Source of the DNA: SZUA-100 sp965248135
GTDB taxonomy: Bacteria > Pseudomonadota > Alphaproteobacteria > Rhizobiales > Rhizobiaceae
Reading direction: 5' to 3'
NCBI GenBank assembly: GCA_965248135.1
Contig: CBDFIN010000007.1
Span: 124,001 to 188,000, forward strand
DNA: 64,000 nucleotides
In this document: piece after piece, positions 54,255 to 63,602 of the stretch
Layout: each line of letters begins with the position of its first letter
Numbering within the stretch: the first letter of the stretch is position 1
The notes under the pieces: model-generated
What the model was told of the DNA's origin: nothing
The model's database searches: none
Seen by the model: only the letters and a program-made list of their open reading frames with translations
Position numbers and translations under genes: made by a program

Positions 54255-54805
54255 CTAACATGCTGCAATTATTGATGTATGTCGTGTTTTACGCACTTTA
54301 TTACTGTCGATGGCGGTATATTGGAACCGGCGGATATTCTGACCTCTTTTGCCTTTGAATGTCAGAAACTTAACATCCATTTGAATCTGGTGACCAGGAA
54401 CTTGTTTGTTGTAGCGCTTGGTGTGTATTTTCCGCATTCGGGTGCCGCGAGAGAGACGGTTCAGACCATTGCGCCTGAGGATTCGATAGACTGTGGCATC
54501 TGATAAATTGAGGCCATGATATCTCGCCATATACCACACGATCCTCATTGGGCCGAGATGGTATTTGCGGCGAAGAGGTTGAACCCTTCCTCAATTACAG
54601 GGTCCGTTCTATTTGCGTGCCGCTTTGTAATTGGTTTGGCATTAATCAACCCGGCTTCACCATGCTTTTGATAAGCTTCTCGCCATCTGTAGAAGCTGGA
54701 TCTGCCGACCCCAAAATACCGACAGGTTTTGGCGACATGACCAATCTTTTCAGCATATAGAAGAATGCTTAGTTTGCGATGAATTTCGCGTTGATCCTTG
54801 TTCAT
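54255..54805 (-). pseudogene. IS481-like transposase remnant
   Basis: From the ATG at 54805 the first part has a helix-turn-helix (KLSILLYAEKIGHVAKTCRY then FGVGRSSFYRWREAYQKHG). After a frame change near 54590 the sequence continues with MRIVWYMARYHGLNLSDATV and DVKFLTFKGKRGQNIRRFQY, the first Asp region of the integrase core. The rest of the core is missing. It is a decayed fragment separating the origin region from the operon starting near 55 kb. Confidence 0.8.
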
Positions 54806-55047
54806 TAAAATCTCCTTCTTCCCAAATCTGGGAGTTTAAAGAAAATGTCCCGCGAATACCGGCATATCTACAAAATAGTCGAGTATGTTTATATTGGTCA
54901 CGGCTCACCTCTTTGATTTTGAGCTGTCCTGTGAATCACAGTTCAGCAAAAAAGGGAACCGTCAGATTTTCAAGCGATTGCCATGCAATTCAGTGAAAAC
55001 TTGCATATAACTCAAAAAATAGATAATTGGGTTTTAAAGGGTTCATT

Positions 55048-56967
55048 GTGAATACAGCAATACGCGGCGATTTACCGGGATGGCTCCTGGATCGAATTGA
55101 TTCCACATCTGACGAAGAGGTGCGCGAAGAAATTGAGATTAAATTCATTCTTCCGAAAAATAACTGCCTCACCGCAGTGAAAAAAAACAACCCCAGAATA
55201 CAGAATATTGAACAGATCTATATTGATATAAATGTATTAAAAGAGACCGCAGTAAATATATTGCCGGACAACTGCGATACTTATACCGAATGGCGTGTCA
55301 GGCGAAATAATGACGAGTATTTTGTGACCGGAAAATCTGAAACCGCTACAAGTATCACTCGCAATGAATTTCAAAGGCCAATCAGCACAGAAATGTATAA
55401 TTCCATAATAAAAACAACAGGTAAGAACAAGAATACAAAATCGGTCAAGAAAATCAGGCAATCTTTCGAATTGACCGTTGGAAAAGAAACGATTTTGGTT
55501 GAGGTCGATAATTTCAAAGAGGTGGCAGGGAATCCCGTGAATCTGGATTTCGTTTATTGCGAGTTGGAACTGAAAAGCAAACCACTGGCAAGATCAATTC
55601 AAAGTGGGCTGGTCAGCATTGGGGCATTGGAAACATTTGTTGTCGGCTTGGAGGTCACCAGATTTAGAGAATTTAAAAATGCTTGGCTTGCTGAATACGG
55701 ATTTCCGGCAGAGACATTTCATAAAGTAAATGCATGGGTGCAAAACGCTTGTACTCGCGAATTTCAACAAATGATATGTAAAGCAGACCCCAAGGAAATA
55801 GGGCATGTTATGTTGACACTAGAGCAACGTAATCAAATTGGGAAATCAGAACTCAAATCCAGCGCAAGTGCTAAACCGCCGCTCGCGGAATTGCGTTTTG
55901 ACGTGGGAGATACTTATGGCCGGTCGGCACGAGTTCCCGAGAAATTCAATATTGCCGACAATCACGGCTATGGCTGGTTGCGTGACTTTCAAAAAATTGT
56001 TTCTTCAGATCCATTTCTCAGACTATTTTCCAAACCGCAAATATTTAGACCAGGGCTGGGAAACAATACCACCACGACCAGAGGACAGCACACGCTGGAT
56101 GTAATATCAAGCGCACAAAATATTGCCAATCAAACCGGGTTAAACGATCACCTCGCTGCGGCAATAGCCGCATTGCACGATTTGGGGCATCCCGCCGGAG
56201 GGCACAAGGGCGAAGAATTCCTGTCAAAATTGAGCAGGCAGTCTGGCGATGGAACATCCATCTTGTTTAAACACCACATTTATTCTCTTTCACTGGCAGA
56301 AATATTTGATTTTAACCTGCAGAGAGAAGTGCAAATTGGCGCGTTTTATCACAAGTCCGGTGGCAAAAAACTCACTGCTCCCGCCAATTGTCCCCAAGAG
56401 TTTGGTGTTGTCAGAATTGCCGACAAAATTTCCTATGTACCTTGGGATATTCACGATTCGATCAAGAATAATTTCTTGAAAAAGGGTGATGTTCCCCAAT
56501 GGATTTATGATGAATTGGGCTCTGAGCCACCCGATTGGATTATTACAATGATCGACGCAATTGTTGATGAAAGTCAGCAGGAGTTTAGTGTAACATTCTC
56601 TGAAAAATCGGGAAAGGTTTTTAAAGCCTACGAGGCTGCAAGGAAAATTGTGTATGATAATGTGCACAGTAAAATATTTTGGCAAACTCTTGAGGTTCAA
56701 TACGAGTTATCTTTTCAGATACTTAAAAATTCATTCCCCGATATCGATCCGATTCCGATTCTGGCTTATATGACTGACTCTGAAATTGAACAGATCGCAA
56801 AACATGCAGAAGCCAATCCAATTGGCACAAGTATTGACTTGGAATACTTAAAGGATACAGGAATGGGAGTGGTTGAGATATTGGAGCATTTAGCGAAAAT
56901 CAAGGAAGCGGGGGAGTGGGACCAGAAGGTATTTTTCCATCATATGGAACGCCACCGCCTAAAGTAA
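55048..56967 (+). CDS. CYTH domain fused to dGTPase-like HD phosphohydrolase
   Basis: 639 residues from the GTG at 55048, which has AAAGGG upstream; a TTG seven codons earlier is also open. The N-terminal domain (about 20-200) shows the CYTH order: EIEIKF (ExExK), TEWRVRRNNDEYFVTGK, RNEFQRPIS, and VEVDNF with CELELKS at the end. Such tunnels bind triphosphates. The C-terminal HD domain matches dGTPases: RGQHTLDVISSAQNI, LHDLGHPAGGHKGEEFL and IADKISYVPWDIHD supply His, His-Asp and Asp ligands. Together they suggest triphosphate sensing or synthesis linked to dNTP hydrolysis. It is the first gene of a same-strand series of four large genes. Confidence 0.88.
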   Translation: MNTAIRGDLPGWLLDRIDSTSDEEVREEIEIKFILPKNNCLTAVKKNNPRIQNIEQIYIDINVLKETAVNILPDNCDTYTEWRVRRNNDEYFVTGKSETATSITRNEFQRPISTEMYNSIIKTTGKNKNTKSVKKIRQSFELTVGKETILVEVDNFKEVAGNPVNLDFVYCELELKSKPLARSIQSGLVSIGALETFVVGLEVTRFREFKNAWLAEYGFPAETFHKVNAWVQNACTREFQQMICKADPKEIGHVMLTLEQRNQIGKSELKSSASAKPPLAELRFDVGDTYGRSARVPEKFNIADNHGYGWLRDFQKIVSSDPFLRLFSKPQIFRPGLGNNTTTTRGQHTLDVISSAQNIANQTGLNDHLAAAIAALHDLGHPAGGHKGEEFLSKLSRQSGDGTSILFKHHIYSLSLAEIFDFNLQREVQIGAFYHKSGGKKLTAPANCPQEFGVVRIADKISYVPWDIHDSIKNNFLKKGDVPQWIYDELGSEPPDWIITMIDAIVDESQQEFSVTFSEKSGKVFKAYEAARKIVYDNVHSKIFWQTLEVQYELSFQILKNSFPDIDPIPILAYMTDSEIEQIAKHAEANPIGTSIDLEYLKDTGMGVVEILEHLAKIKEAGEWDQKVFFHHMERHRLK

Positions 56968-57070
56968 AATCTTCAAGGAATTCTACCAAATAGTTAACAG
57001 GAGTGCCTTGTTTTTATTGCCCTTTGTTGTAAAGTTGCTGCATAAATTGATTGGTTGATTTGAGGGACTA

Positions 57071-60000
57071 ATGCAAAGACCCTTTGTTGTAAATCTGGTT
57101 TCACACAAAGGCGGTGGCGGGAGAACGACCGTCGCGGTCTCACTTGCGGAAATTTTGGCTGTCCAAGGCAAAAACGTCCTCCTGATAGACATGGATTTTG
57201 AAGCTCCGGGCATTCCATTGTTTACCAATCGGTGGAACACGGAAAAACTTAAATCCATCATGGATTTTCAGCCAGAAAACCTTGTCTGTATTGCCGATAT
57301 TTCGCCTGCTAAACCCGGGCAAAAACCGATATCCGAAAAAAACAATGTTGGATCGACTCGTTGCCGGATTCCAGGCAGTGTGGACTGCCTGCAGATGACT
57401 TTAGAACATATCAGGGAGGGGTTGCCGGATATTTCAGATGCCAACATCAAATGGAATCAAAGCGTCGTTTCTGATATCTTACAAACATTCCGAGAAAACG
57501 ACAGTATTGGGAAAATTGAAGTCCAGGTACAGAAACAAATGAGGGATTACATCTATGAGTATATTCCCAACTCAAAAAAAGAAATTTCTGGAAGTCAACC
57601 AACGAAACTGCCTGCCCGAATATTTTTACTCCCGTCGGGTGGATGTTATTTTAGAAAATCGAAAGAAACCATCCGTTGGGAATATTCTGGAACCAATTAT
57701 TACATCCTAGATAGCATGAGTTCTGACGAGACGGCGCGCAGTAAGATCGCGCAGCCATGGTTGCCGCGAGAATTTGTTTTCAATGGCGTAAATTTGACGG
57801 CGACGCTGGTCAACGCCGCAGTTTACCAACTTGACAAGATAAATGCGTCTGTTGATTACGTAATTATTGACCTTCGCCCGGGAGATGATGTGGTCACAGG
57901 TGCAAATTTCAGTGCTTCTGATGGTGTAACCTATACCAGCGCGGCGTCCCGGGGGGCCATGAACGGGATAATAGAAGATATTAAAATTCATAAAGATGCT
58001 TATTTACCACAAAAAGAGGGGGAAAGAAATGATCGAGTACCAAAAATATTCGGCTGCTTTATTGATAAACTCTCTTTTGAGGCCCGGAAAGATTCCAGAA
58101 ATTATGCGCAAGAAAATGTTGACGATCTTGGCTACCCCGATGTTTTTGATATTGTTAGTGAAAAAGATGATTGCCTGAAAAATATCGGAAAAATTGATTC
58201 TATTGGTAGAACCATGCAGGTTGCGTGCCATCATGCATATGGAACGCTAAACCAGATCCCGCTATTTCCATGGAACAATGCCGATACAAAAGACAAGGCT
58301 TTCGATGTCGTTGGTTCGGTCGATACTATTTGGTCCACTCTCGGGCTAAAAAAATTCCGGCCTGCAAGTTTACTACCGCTGCCTTTGGATAACTATACGT
58401 TGACCGTCCAGGAACGCACCTTTGAATTGACGGACTGGTCGAAGCGTGTTGCGTTCTGGAGTGACAATTCCGTTCTTCAAAATGATCCGATTGGAGCGGG
58501 TGCCAATTGCATAGCGCTCGTATCAGCCGAATATCGCGATAGTTTCTCAGATCCACAGACCGTACCAATTAGATATTTCCAGGGGGATTTTAAGGGCGAC
58601 TGGATCTGGCGAATGGCGAATGCGCTGGGCCTCAAATGTACAGATGGAAATGAATCCGGCGACACCGCGAAAAAAATAATGAGTGTGTTGGACAAGGCGC
58701 CTCAATCTATAAAAGAACTCGATGGGGAGTTGAGCTCCGGTGCAGTTCTTGATTCGTATTATTTCGTACTTGGAAAATTGGTTAATTTAATTGCGCAGGA
58801 TTCAAATGAAAAATCTGAATATGAAACAATATTGCAACTATGTGATGCTGCAATTAGCGCTTTTGAATGCCGCGAAAGCCATTTGAAATATGACGGCCTG
58901 AAAATAAATCTCAAGATACTTCAGGCGAATACCTATTTCAAATTGGCGACCATTGAATTTGACTTGTACGAACTGAACAATGCTCGCGATCACTTTAAGA
59001 GAGGGTTGAAGCTCTTTACCGAAGTCAGGGAGATTTCAAATACCAGCGGGGATTCGCTTCTGAAGCTGGACGCAGACAAGTATGAGAACCTGCGGAAAGA
59101 TGCGGACACTGAAAACGTGTTGTTTTTTCTTAATTACTTTATCACTGAGAATGAAGCCAAGGCTACGGAATTGATGGGCAAGACCGATAATTCTCTCGTA
59201 ATCTCATTGGTCGATTGGTTTGAGCCACTTCTGAAACTATGGAGTAAACCGGATTCAGTACCCAAAAGGTTGGAAATATGGATCGAAGATTATAATCTTT
59301 CTGATATTGCATTTTTTCTAGCCGCGACCGGTTCTACGCCCTTGAAGAACCTTTCAGACAAACTGTTCAAAGCCTTGACTTCGGCACTCGACAATAACTG
59401 GGCGACCCTTCAATTTTCAATAAGAGCCCATATGTTACCCTGCTATTTACACAATGCCTGGGCCGGTTTGGCATTCAGCAGGGATAAGCCAAACGACGTA
59501 TTATCCCGCCGTTTGGACGATATTTACCGTCAAACCAATGCGTTTGGTGGATTGAAAAATCGGGCCAAACTGCAAAACTGGGCAGGAATTGCCAATCTGG
59601 AATTGGCAAAGGTAATGTTTTTAGACAATTCCATTGATGCGGCAACTGAGTTTTCGCGGCGGGCGGCATCCCTTCTTTTGCGTTCAGCTATTAACGACCA
59701 TGATATTTCCGCCTGGTTTTTACTGGCAATCGCAAGAACAGTGACACGCAGGTGCCTAGAAGAAAGAGTCGGCAATTCAGCGGACTCAAAAGACAAAGAA
59801 ATATTGTTAAAGAGGATATTGATCGTACGACGGGATGCGTTTTATGCCTACGAACAATGGCACGCCCTGGCATCTGCAGATGTAACCCGAGACGATAATC
59901 AAGATCATTTCAATCCCGAAAAATGCACAATGAAGTTCCTAGATGAAGGGAAGGCAAAATCAAATAAAACTGCATTAGCCTTGTTTGGTGAAGATGTAGA

Positions 60001-60271
60001 GGTTCAAGATGATACAAATTTGGGTATGGACAATGACAAGACCGTCATGATCAGGCCTGGATTAATCTCAACCATTGGTGGCCTAGATCGGTATTATCAA
60101 GGAAGCGAGGCAGGCGAACTTGATGAGAAATTGAGTGAGTATCTAATACAAGTTCTTGATGGCAGTGGTAATGAGCACTGGAATAGAAATACAGCTCTTG
60201 GATATGCCAAAGAAGTGAAAGGGCATTTGAAAGTTTATCTAAAACTGGGGCTGGAAAAAGACGGGGAATGA
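57071..60271 (+). CDS. large ParA/MinD-like ATPase with KGGGGR variant motif and helical C-terminus
   Basis: 1066 residues from an ATG with GAGGGA upstream. The deviant Walker A reads HKGGGGRTT (about residues 14-22), in which the usual GKT is GRT, followed by VLLIDMDFEAPGIPLF. A Walker B-like strand DYVIIDLRPGDD lies near 265. The region 500-1066 is mostly helical and has TPR-like stretches (YFKLATIEFDLYELNNARDHFKRGLKLF). KGGxGR ATPases of this kind recur in multi-gene bacterial conflict loci. It probably acts as a switch with the second KGGVGR ATPase encoded downstream. Confidence 0.8.
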   Translation: MQRPFVVNLVSHKGGGGRTTVAVSLAEILAVQGKNVLLIDMDFEAPGIPLFTNRWNTEKLKSIMDFQPENLVCIADISPAKPGQKPISEKNNVGSTRCRIPGSVDCLQMTLEHIREGLPDISDANIKWNQSVVSDILQTFRENDSIGKIEVQVQKQMRDYIYEYIPNSKKEISGSQPTKLPARIFLLPSGGCYFRKSKETIRWEYSGTNYYILDSMSSDETARSKIAQPWLPREFVFNGVNLTATLVNAAVYQLDKINASVDYVIIDLRPGDDVVTGANFSASDGVTYTSAASRGAMNGIIEDIKIHKDAYLPQKEGERNDRVPKIFGCFIDKLSFEARKDSRNYAQENVDDLGYPDVFDIVSEKDDCLKNIGKIDSIGRTMQVACHHAYGTLNQIPLFPWNNADTKDKAFDVVGSVDTIWSTLGLKKFRPASLLPLPLDNYTLTVQERTFELTDWSKRVAFWSDNSVLQNDPIGAGANCIALVSAEYRDSFSDPQTVPIRYFQGDFKGDWIWRMANALGLKCTDGNESGDTAKKIMSVLDKAPQSIKELDGELSSGAVLDSYYFVLGKLVNLIAQDSNEKSEYETILQLCDAAISAFECRESHLKYDGLKINLKILQANTYFKLATIEFDLYELNNARDHFKRGLKLFTEVREISNTSGDSLLKLDADKYENLRKDADTENVLFFLNYFITENEAKATELMGKTDNSLVISLVDWFEPLLKLWSKPDSVPKRLEIWIEDYNLSDIAFFLAATGSTPLKNLSDKLFKALTSALDNNWATLQFSIRAHMLPCYLHNAWAGLAFSRDKPNDVLSRRLDDIYRQTNAFGGLKNRAKLQNWAGIANLELAKVMFLDNSIDAATEFSRRAASLLLRSAINDHDISAWFLLAIARTVTRRCLEERVGNSADSKDKEILLKRILIVRRDAFYAYEQWHALASADVTRDDNQDHFNPEKCTMKFLDEGKAKSNKTALALFGEDVEVQDDTNLGMDNDKTVMIRPGLISTIGGLDRYYQGSEAGELDEKLSEYLIQVLDGSGNEHWNRNTALGYAKEVKGHLKVYLKLGLEKDGE

Positions 60272-60335
60272 ATTGGCACCATGAGCGCATATTCACTGGC
60301 CAAGAAAATGGTCCAATGGAGGTTAAGAACTTAAA

Positions 60336-62477
60336 GTGACGCTTTTTATTTCGTTTTACTCTTTTAAGGGTGGTGTCGGTCGCACCAGCGCGATGATGAA
60401 TGTCGCACGCCATCTGGCGGAACGAAAAAAGAAAGTACTGGTGGTCGATGCGGACGTTGCCGCGCCGGGTATTGATGTATTCGAAATTCTGGACCGTTCA
60501 ATGGTTGATTTTCCTAGTTACAGCCCCTACCGGCGGGAAATTTATCATCAGCTAAATGAGCTTGCTCAAGGTACCGATAATGCAAATGACCAACATATCT
60601 GGAAGACCGGGGTTTTAGAAAAACTGGACGAAAAAAGCGAGAATGAAGAACTTACTAACAGAGAACTTATTCAAAAAATTCTTGGAATTGCCGATGAAAA
60701 TTCCAAGCCTGCCAATCATTCTGAAAGTTCCCAGCCGGTAAACTGGATGGAGGTTGATAAATTTGTCGAAGCCAACAGCAAGCCCGCTAAATTGTTGGCC
60801 TTGAAAGAGGAAAATACCGGATTTGTTGAGTATCTTAATACATTGAGCGGAGGTAATGATCCGGATTTAAGTTGTATAAAAAACATCGCTGCAAAAACGG
60901 TTATGCACGCCGATATCAAGATGATGCGTGCCGGCGCTTATGAGGACAACAAAGAGTATGAAAAAATCCAAAATGAGTTGATAACGCGGCTGAATGAATT
61001 GGCAGAAGACCGCGATGATGATAGCGGCATCAGCAAAAACCTAATTAAACTGGCCAGGGAATTTCATCAGGAAGTTAATGACAAGATTAAAGCTGACTAT
61101 GTTCTGATCGATTGCCGACCTGGCCGGGACATTATAACCCAGTTTTGCGTCAATTATCTGGCTGAGATCAATGTATTGATGTTTAACCTTAATCCCTGGA
61201 ATTTCAGTGGCATCCAGACCACTTACAGCGAGTTGGTTAAATTTCACAAGGAAATTAAGAAAGATCCGAAAAAATACTCCGGTGCCCATCCTGAAATTCG
61301 GATTTTGCTCGCTGCGTCACCTGTTCCCCGTTATGCCAAAAATTCAGACCTCTATGCGGGCCAGATACAAAATGTGAACAACACAATGAGTTATGCCAAG
61401 AATATTCAAGGCAAGGGTGGCAGCGTCGTTGAGGTGCCTTTTTCAGATATTTTGTTGCTGCGTGACATAATTATTTTTGATTACGATCAGTCAGATCTGG
61501 CAAACACAGCTTACAGTGAGTTGGCTGACCTGATTATCGCAGAAAACACCGGTGATGTGCAAAACATCGTTCAGCGCGTACTTTCCGGTCATCAAAATAA
61601 ACAGGAACAAATAGAACAACTAAAGGTACTGGCGTCATTAAACTTGAACAGCCCCATCGTCGCTTTGGAACTGGCCAAATTACAAATGGATGGCGCGGAC
61701 TATAATGATAGCATTGATTCACTTTGCATAGCCGGTGAGCGCGAGAATATTAAAATTGGGGAACTTACGGATAGCCGTTCTGCGGATGATGAGTCAGAAA
61801 TTTGGAATTCAGGATTTACCGCCGAAATTCGAATTAATCTTGCCGAGGTATTCCACAAGAAATCAGAGGAAGGCGATAAACCCGAACCAGAGGATTCAGA
61901 ACTGAAGCCCAAAACACTAGAGCTCAAAACCACGTGTGACATAATTTGCCTCCATAAAAAGATTATTAGTGACAGAAAAGGTTCAGGAGAATTTGCGAAA
62001 ACTGACGGAGAGTATCCGGATTTCGATACCGTTTTCACATTCGACCCAAGCTGTGGCGATAAATCGGTTGAAGAGTTTTCTGATCGCGTGGCAAAAAGAT
62101 GGAGTGACGATGTTTTTCGTAAAAAACTCGATGATACTGCTACCCAGGAGACTGGCGATGAAGTTTTGGAAACCGACAATTTGAAAAAGGGAGAAACCGA
62201 ACTTATGCACGCTCTGGCGCTGATGTTTCACCTCAAGGCTTGCAGGCTGCAACAAACAATAGCGCCGTCTGGCAAGAAAATTTACGATTCCGATTCAGGA
62301 AGCCAGTCGAACGATAATTTTGAACGACTGGGCTGCTATGCCATAGCTGCCGAAAATATGAGCCAAATGGCATTTGATCTGGACAAGCAAAATGCAAAAT
62401 TCGCCAAATCACTGGCAAAAATGTCCCGCACCCGGTCCAGTGCCGAAAGCTTGATCACTTTCAGAAAGAAAGATTGA
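60336..62477 (+). CDS. ParA/MinD-like ATPase with KGGVGR variant motif
   Basis: 713 residues from a GTG; GGAGG lies 12 bases upstream, rather far, so the start is uncertain. Walker A reads YSFKGGVGRTSAM (about residues 8-20), followed by VLVVDADVAAPGIDVFEI. The second motif DYVLIDCRPGRDIITQF lies near 258, and LNPWNFSGIQTT near 290. A long acidic insertion separates the two motifs (about 60-230), and the C-terminal 250 residues are helical. The APGI segment shared with the larger upstream ATPase indicates a common subfamily, so the two may form a heteromer. Confidence 0.82.
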   Translation: MTLFISFYSFKGGVGRTSAMMNVARHLAERKKKVLVVDADVAAPGIDVFEILDRSMVDFPSYSPYRREIYHQLNELAQGTDNANDQHIWKTGVLEKLDEKSENEELTNRELIQKILGIADENSKPANHSESSQPVNWMEVDKFVEANSKPAKLLALKEENTGFVEYLNTLSGGNDPDLSCIKNIAAKTVMHADIKMMRAGAYEDNKEYEKIQNELITRLNELAEDRDDDSGISKNLIKLAREFHQEVNDKIKADYVLIDCRPGRDIITQFCVNYLAEINVLMFNLNPWNFSGIQTTYSELVKFHKEIKKDPKKYSGAHPEIRILLAASPVPRYAKNSDLYAGQIQNVNNTMSYAKNIQGKGGSVVEVPFSDILLLRDIIIFDYDQSDLANTAYSELADLIIAENTGDVQNIVQRVLSGHQNKQEQIEQLKVLASLNLNSPIVALELAKLQMDGADYNDSIDSLCIAGERENIKIGELTDSRSADDESEIWNSGFTAEIRINLAEVFHKKSEEGDKPEPEDSELKPKTLELKTTCDIICLHKKIISDRKGSGEFAKTDGEYPDFDTVFTFDPSCGDKSVEEFSDRVAKRWSDDVFRKKLDDTATQETGDEVLETDNLKKGETELMHALALMFHLKACRLQQTIAPSGKKIYDSDSGSQSNDNFERLGCYAIAAENMSQMAFDLDKQNAKFAKSLAKMSRTRSSAESLITFRKKD

Positions 62478-62482
62478 GGGAG

Positions 62483-63463
62483 ATGGCATTTCCTATTTGC
62501 GAACATAAAGAATTTATTGCCAAGAACCAACCGCTTCATGATCGATTGAAGGATGCGCTGGAGCAAAATCCACTGGACTATGACCTGCTCAAGGATCGCG
62601 CCTATTCGTTTGTTGCCCGGGGTCTGGCATTTTTATGGCGCGCCGGTAATAGTAGTGACCAATCGGATAACAAATGGTTTCTGGCTCACTATCCGCTCCG
62701 GAATGAAATACCATTCATTGTTTGTTCGCAAAACGAAGCAAGACAAATCAATGCCGAAGGCGAGGTTGAAGCAAGCACTGCTCTCGGTGAACTGGAAAAA
62801 GCCATCGATGTATTTGAAAGAATGCATGAAAGAGATTCCTCACTTTCCGATGGAAAGATGGGACAGGGCCTGTGTACTTTGATTATTGCCATCAAACTGA
62901 AAGCCGGTGGCGGATCAAGTCGTGATTACATAACAAAGCTTGAAGAGGCAGCCGCTGCCTTTGACGATGCGCGACTGGCGGGTGAACGGGCCGGCCCCGC
63001 CTATCTATATGGTGCCCTGACCCATTTCTTGCTTCTAGCAACGCAGGAAATTCAATCCCATTTCAAATTCCGTTCCGCCGAAGACTGGGAGAAACTATAC
63101 GCCTATCATGCTCGAAAGCGTCAGGCTTTTTACAGACTGGAACATTTTATCGATCAGTTTCTTGAAGATATTATTGAAGGTTGTGATGATGTCCAAATTG
63201 CGGGTGACGGGAAAGTCTGTAATTTGAAAGAAGCAAGAAGTGGTGAAAAGCCTTTGGGTTTTTATTTCGATCCCGTGGATGTAGTCAAAATACTACCAAA
63301 CCCCATTTATGCAATCGGCTCCCTCGAAAAGAAGCTCGCATTGATGCCGATTTGCAAGTCTTTTCTAGGAGCGAAAGAATTTGTGGCTGACGGAGAAAAA
63401 ATTGACGAAATTATTGCAAAGCAGGCTCGGAATTTGTTGGAGGACCATTGTGTTGCCGATTGA
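62483..63463 (+). CDS. helical-repeat-like protein of unknown function
   Basis: About 326 residues; the ATG at 62483 has GAGGGAG directly upstream, while a TTG at 62474 overlaps the previous stop. Helical hairpins (GELEKAIDVFERMHERD, KLEEAAAAFDDARLAGERAG, YAYHARKRQAFYRLEHFID) look TPR-like. A conserved-looking DGKMGQGLCTLIIAIKLKAGGG lies at about 130. No enzyme motif is visible. It is coupled to the KGGVGR ATPase gene and overlaps the following 50-residue frame. Confidence 0.7.
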   Translation: MAFPICEHKEFIAKNQPLHDRLKDALEQNPLDYDLLKDRAYSFVARGLAFLWRAGNSSDQSDNKWFLAHYPLRNEIPFIVCSQNEARQINAEGEVEASTALGELEKAIDVFERMHERDSSLSDGKMGQGLCTLIIAIKLKAGGGSSRDYITKLEEAAAAFDDARLAGERAGPAYLYGALTHFLLLATQEIQSHFKFRSAEDWEKLYAYHARKRQAFYRLEHFIDQFLEDIIEGCDDVQIAGDGKVCNLKEARSGEKPLGFYFDPVDVVKILPNPIYAIGSLEKKLALMPICKSFLGAKEFVADGEKIDEIIAKQARNLLEDHCVAD

Positions 63464-63602
63464 CGAGCTCTTGTCCGCTACCCCCCTCAATGTTAACTAT
63501 AATTTGAACTTAATCTGCCACGGATTAGACCTGCCCCGCGATAAAGGTCAAGATACTGCAAATGCAAGCGTCATTTACCGGATTATGTTATGCCTGATTT
63601 AA
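63450..63602 (+). CDS. short ORF (50 aa) overlapping its neighbours
   Basis: A GTG at 63450 with GGAGG six bases upstream opens MLPIDELLSATPLNVNYNLN and ends at the TAA at 63600-63602. It overlaps the end of the preceding gene and the start of the next (ATG at 63590). The strong ribosome-binding site is the main evidence; it may be a real small protein or a leader that couples translation of the membrane protein. Confidence 0.5.
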   Translation: MLPIDELLSATPLNVNYNLNLICHGLDLPRDKGQDTANASVIYRIMLCLI

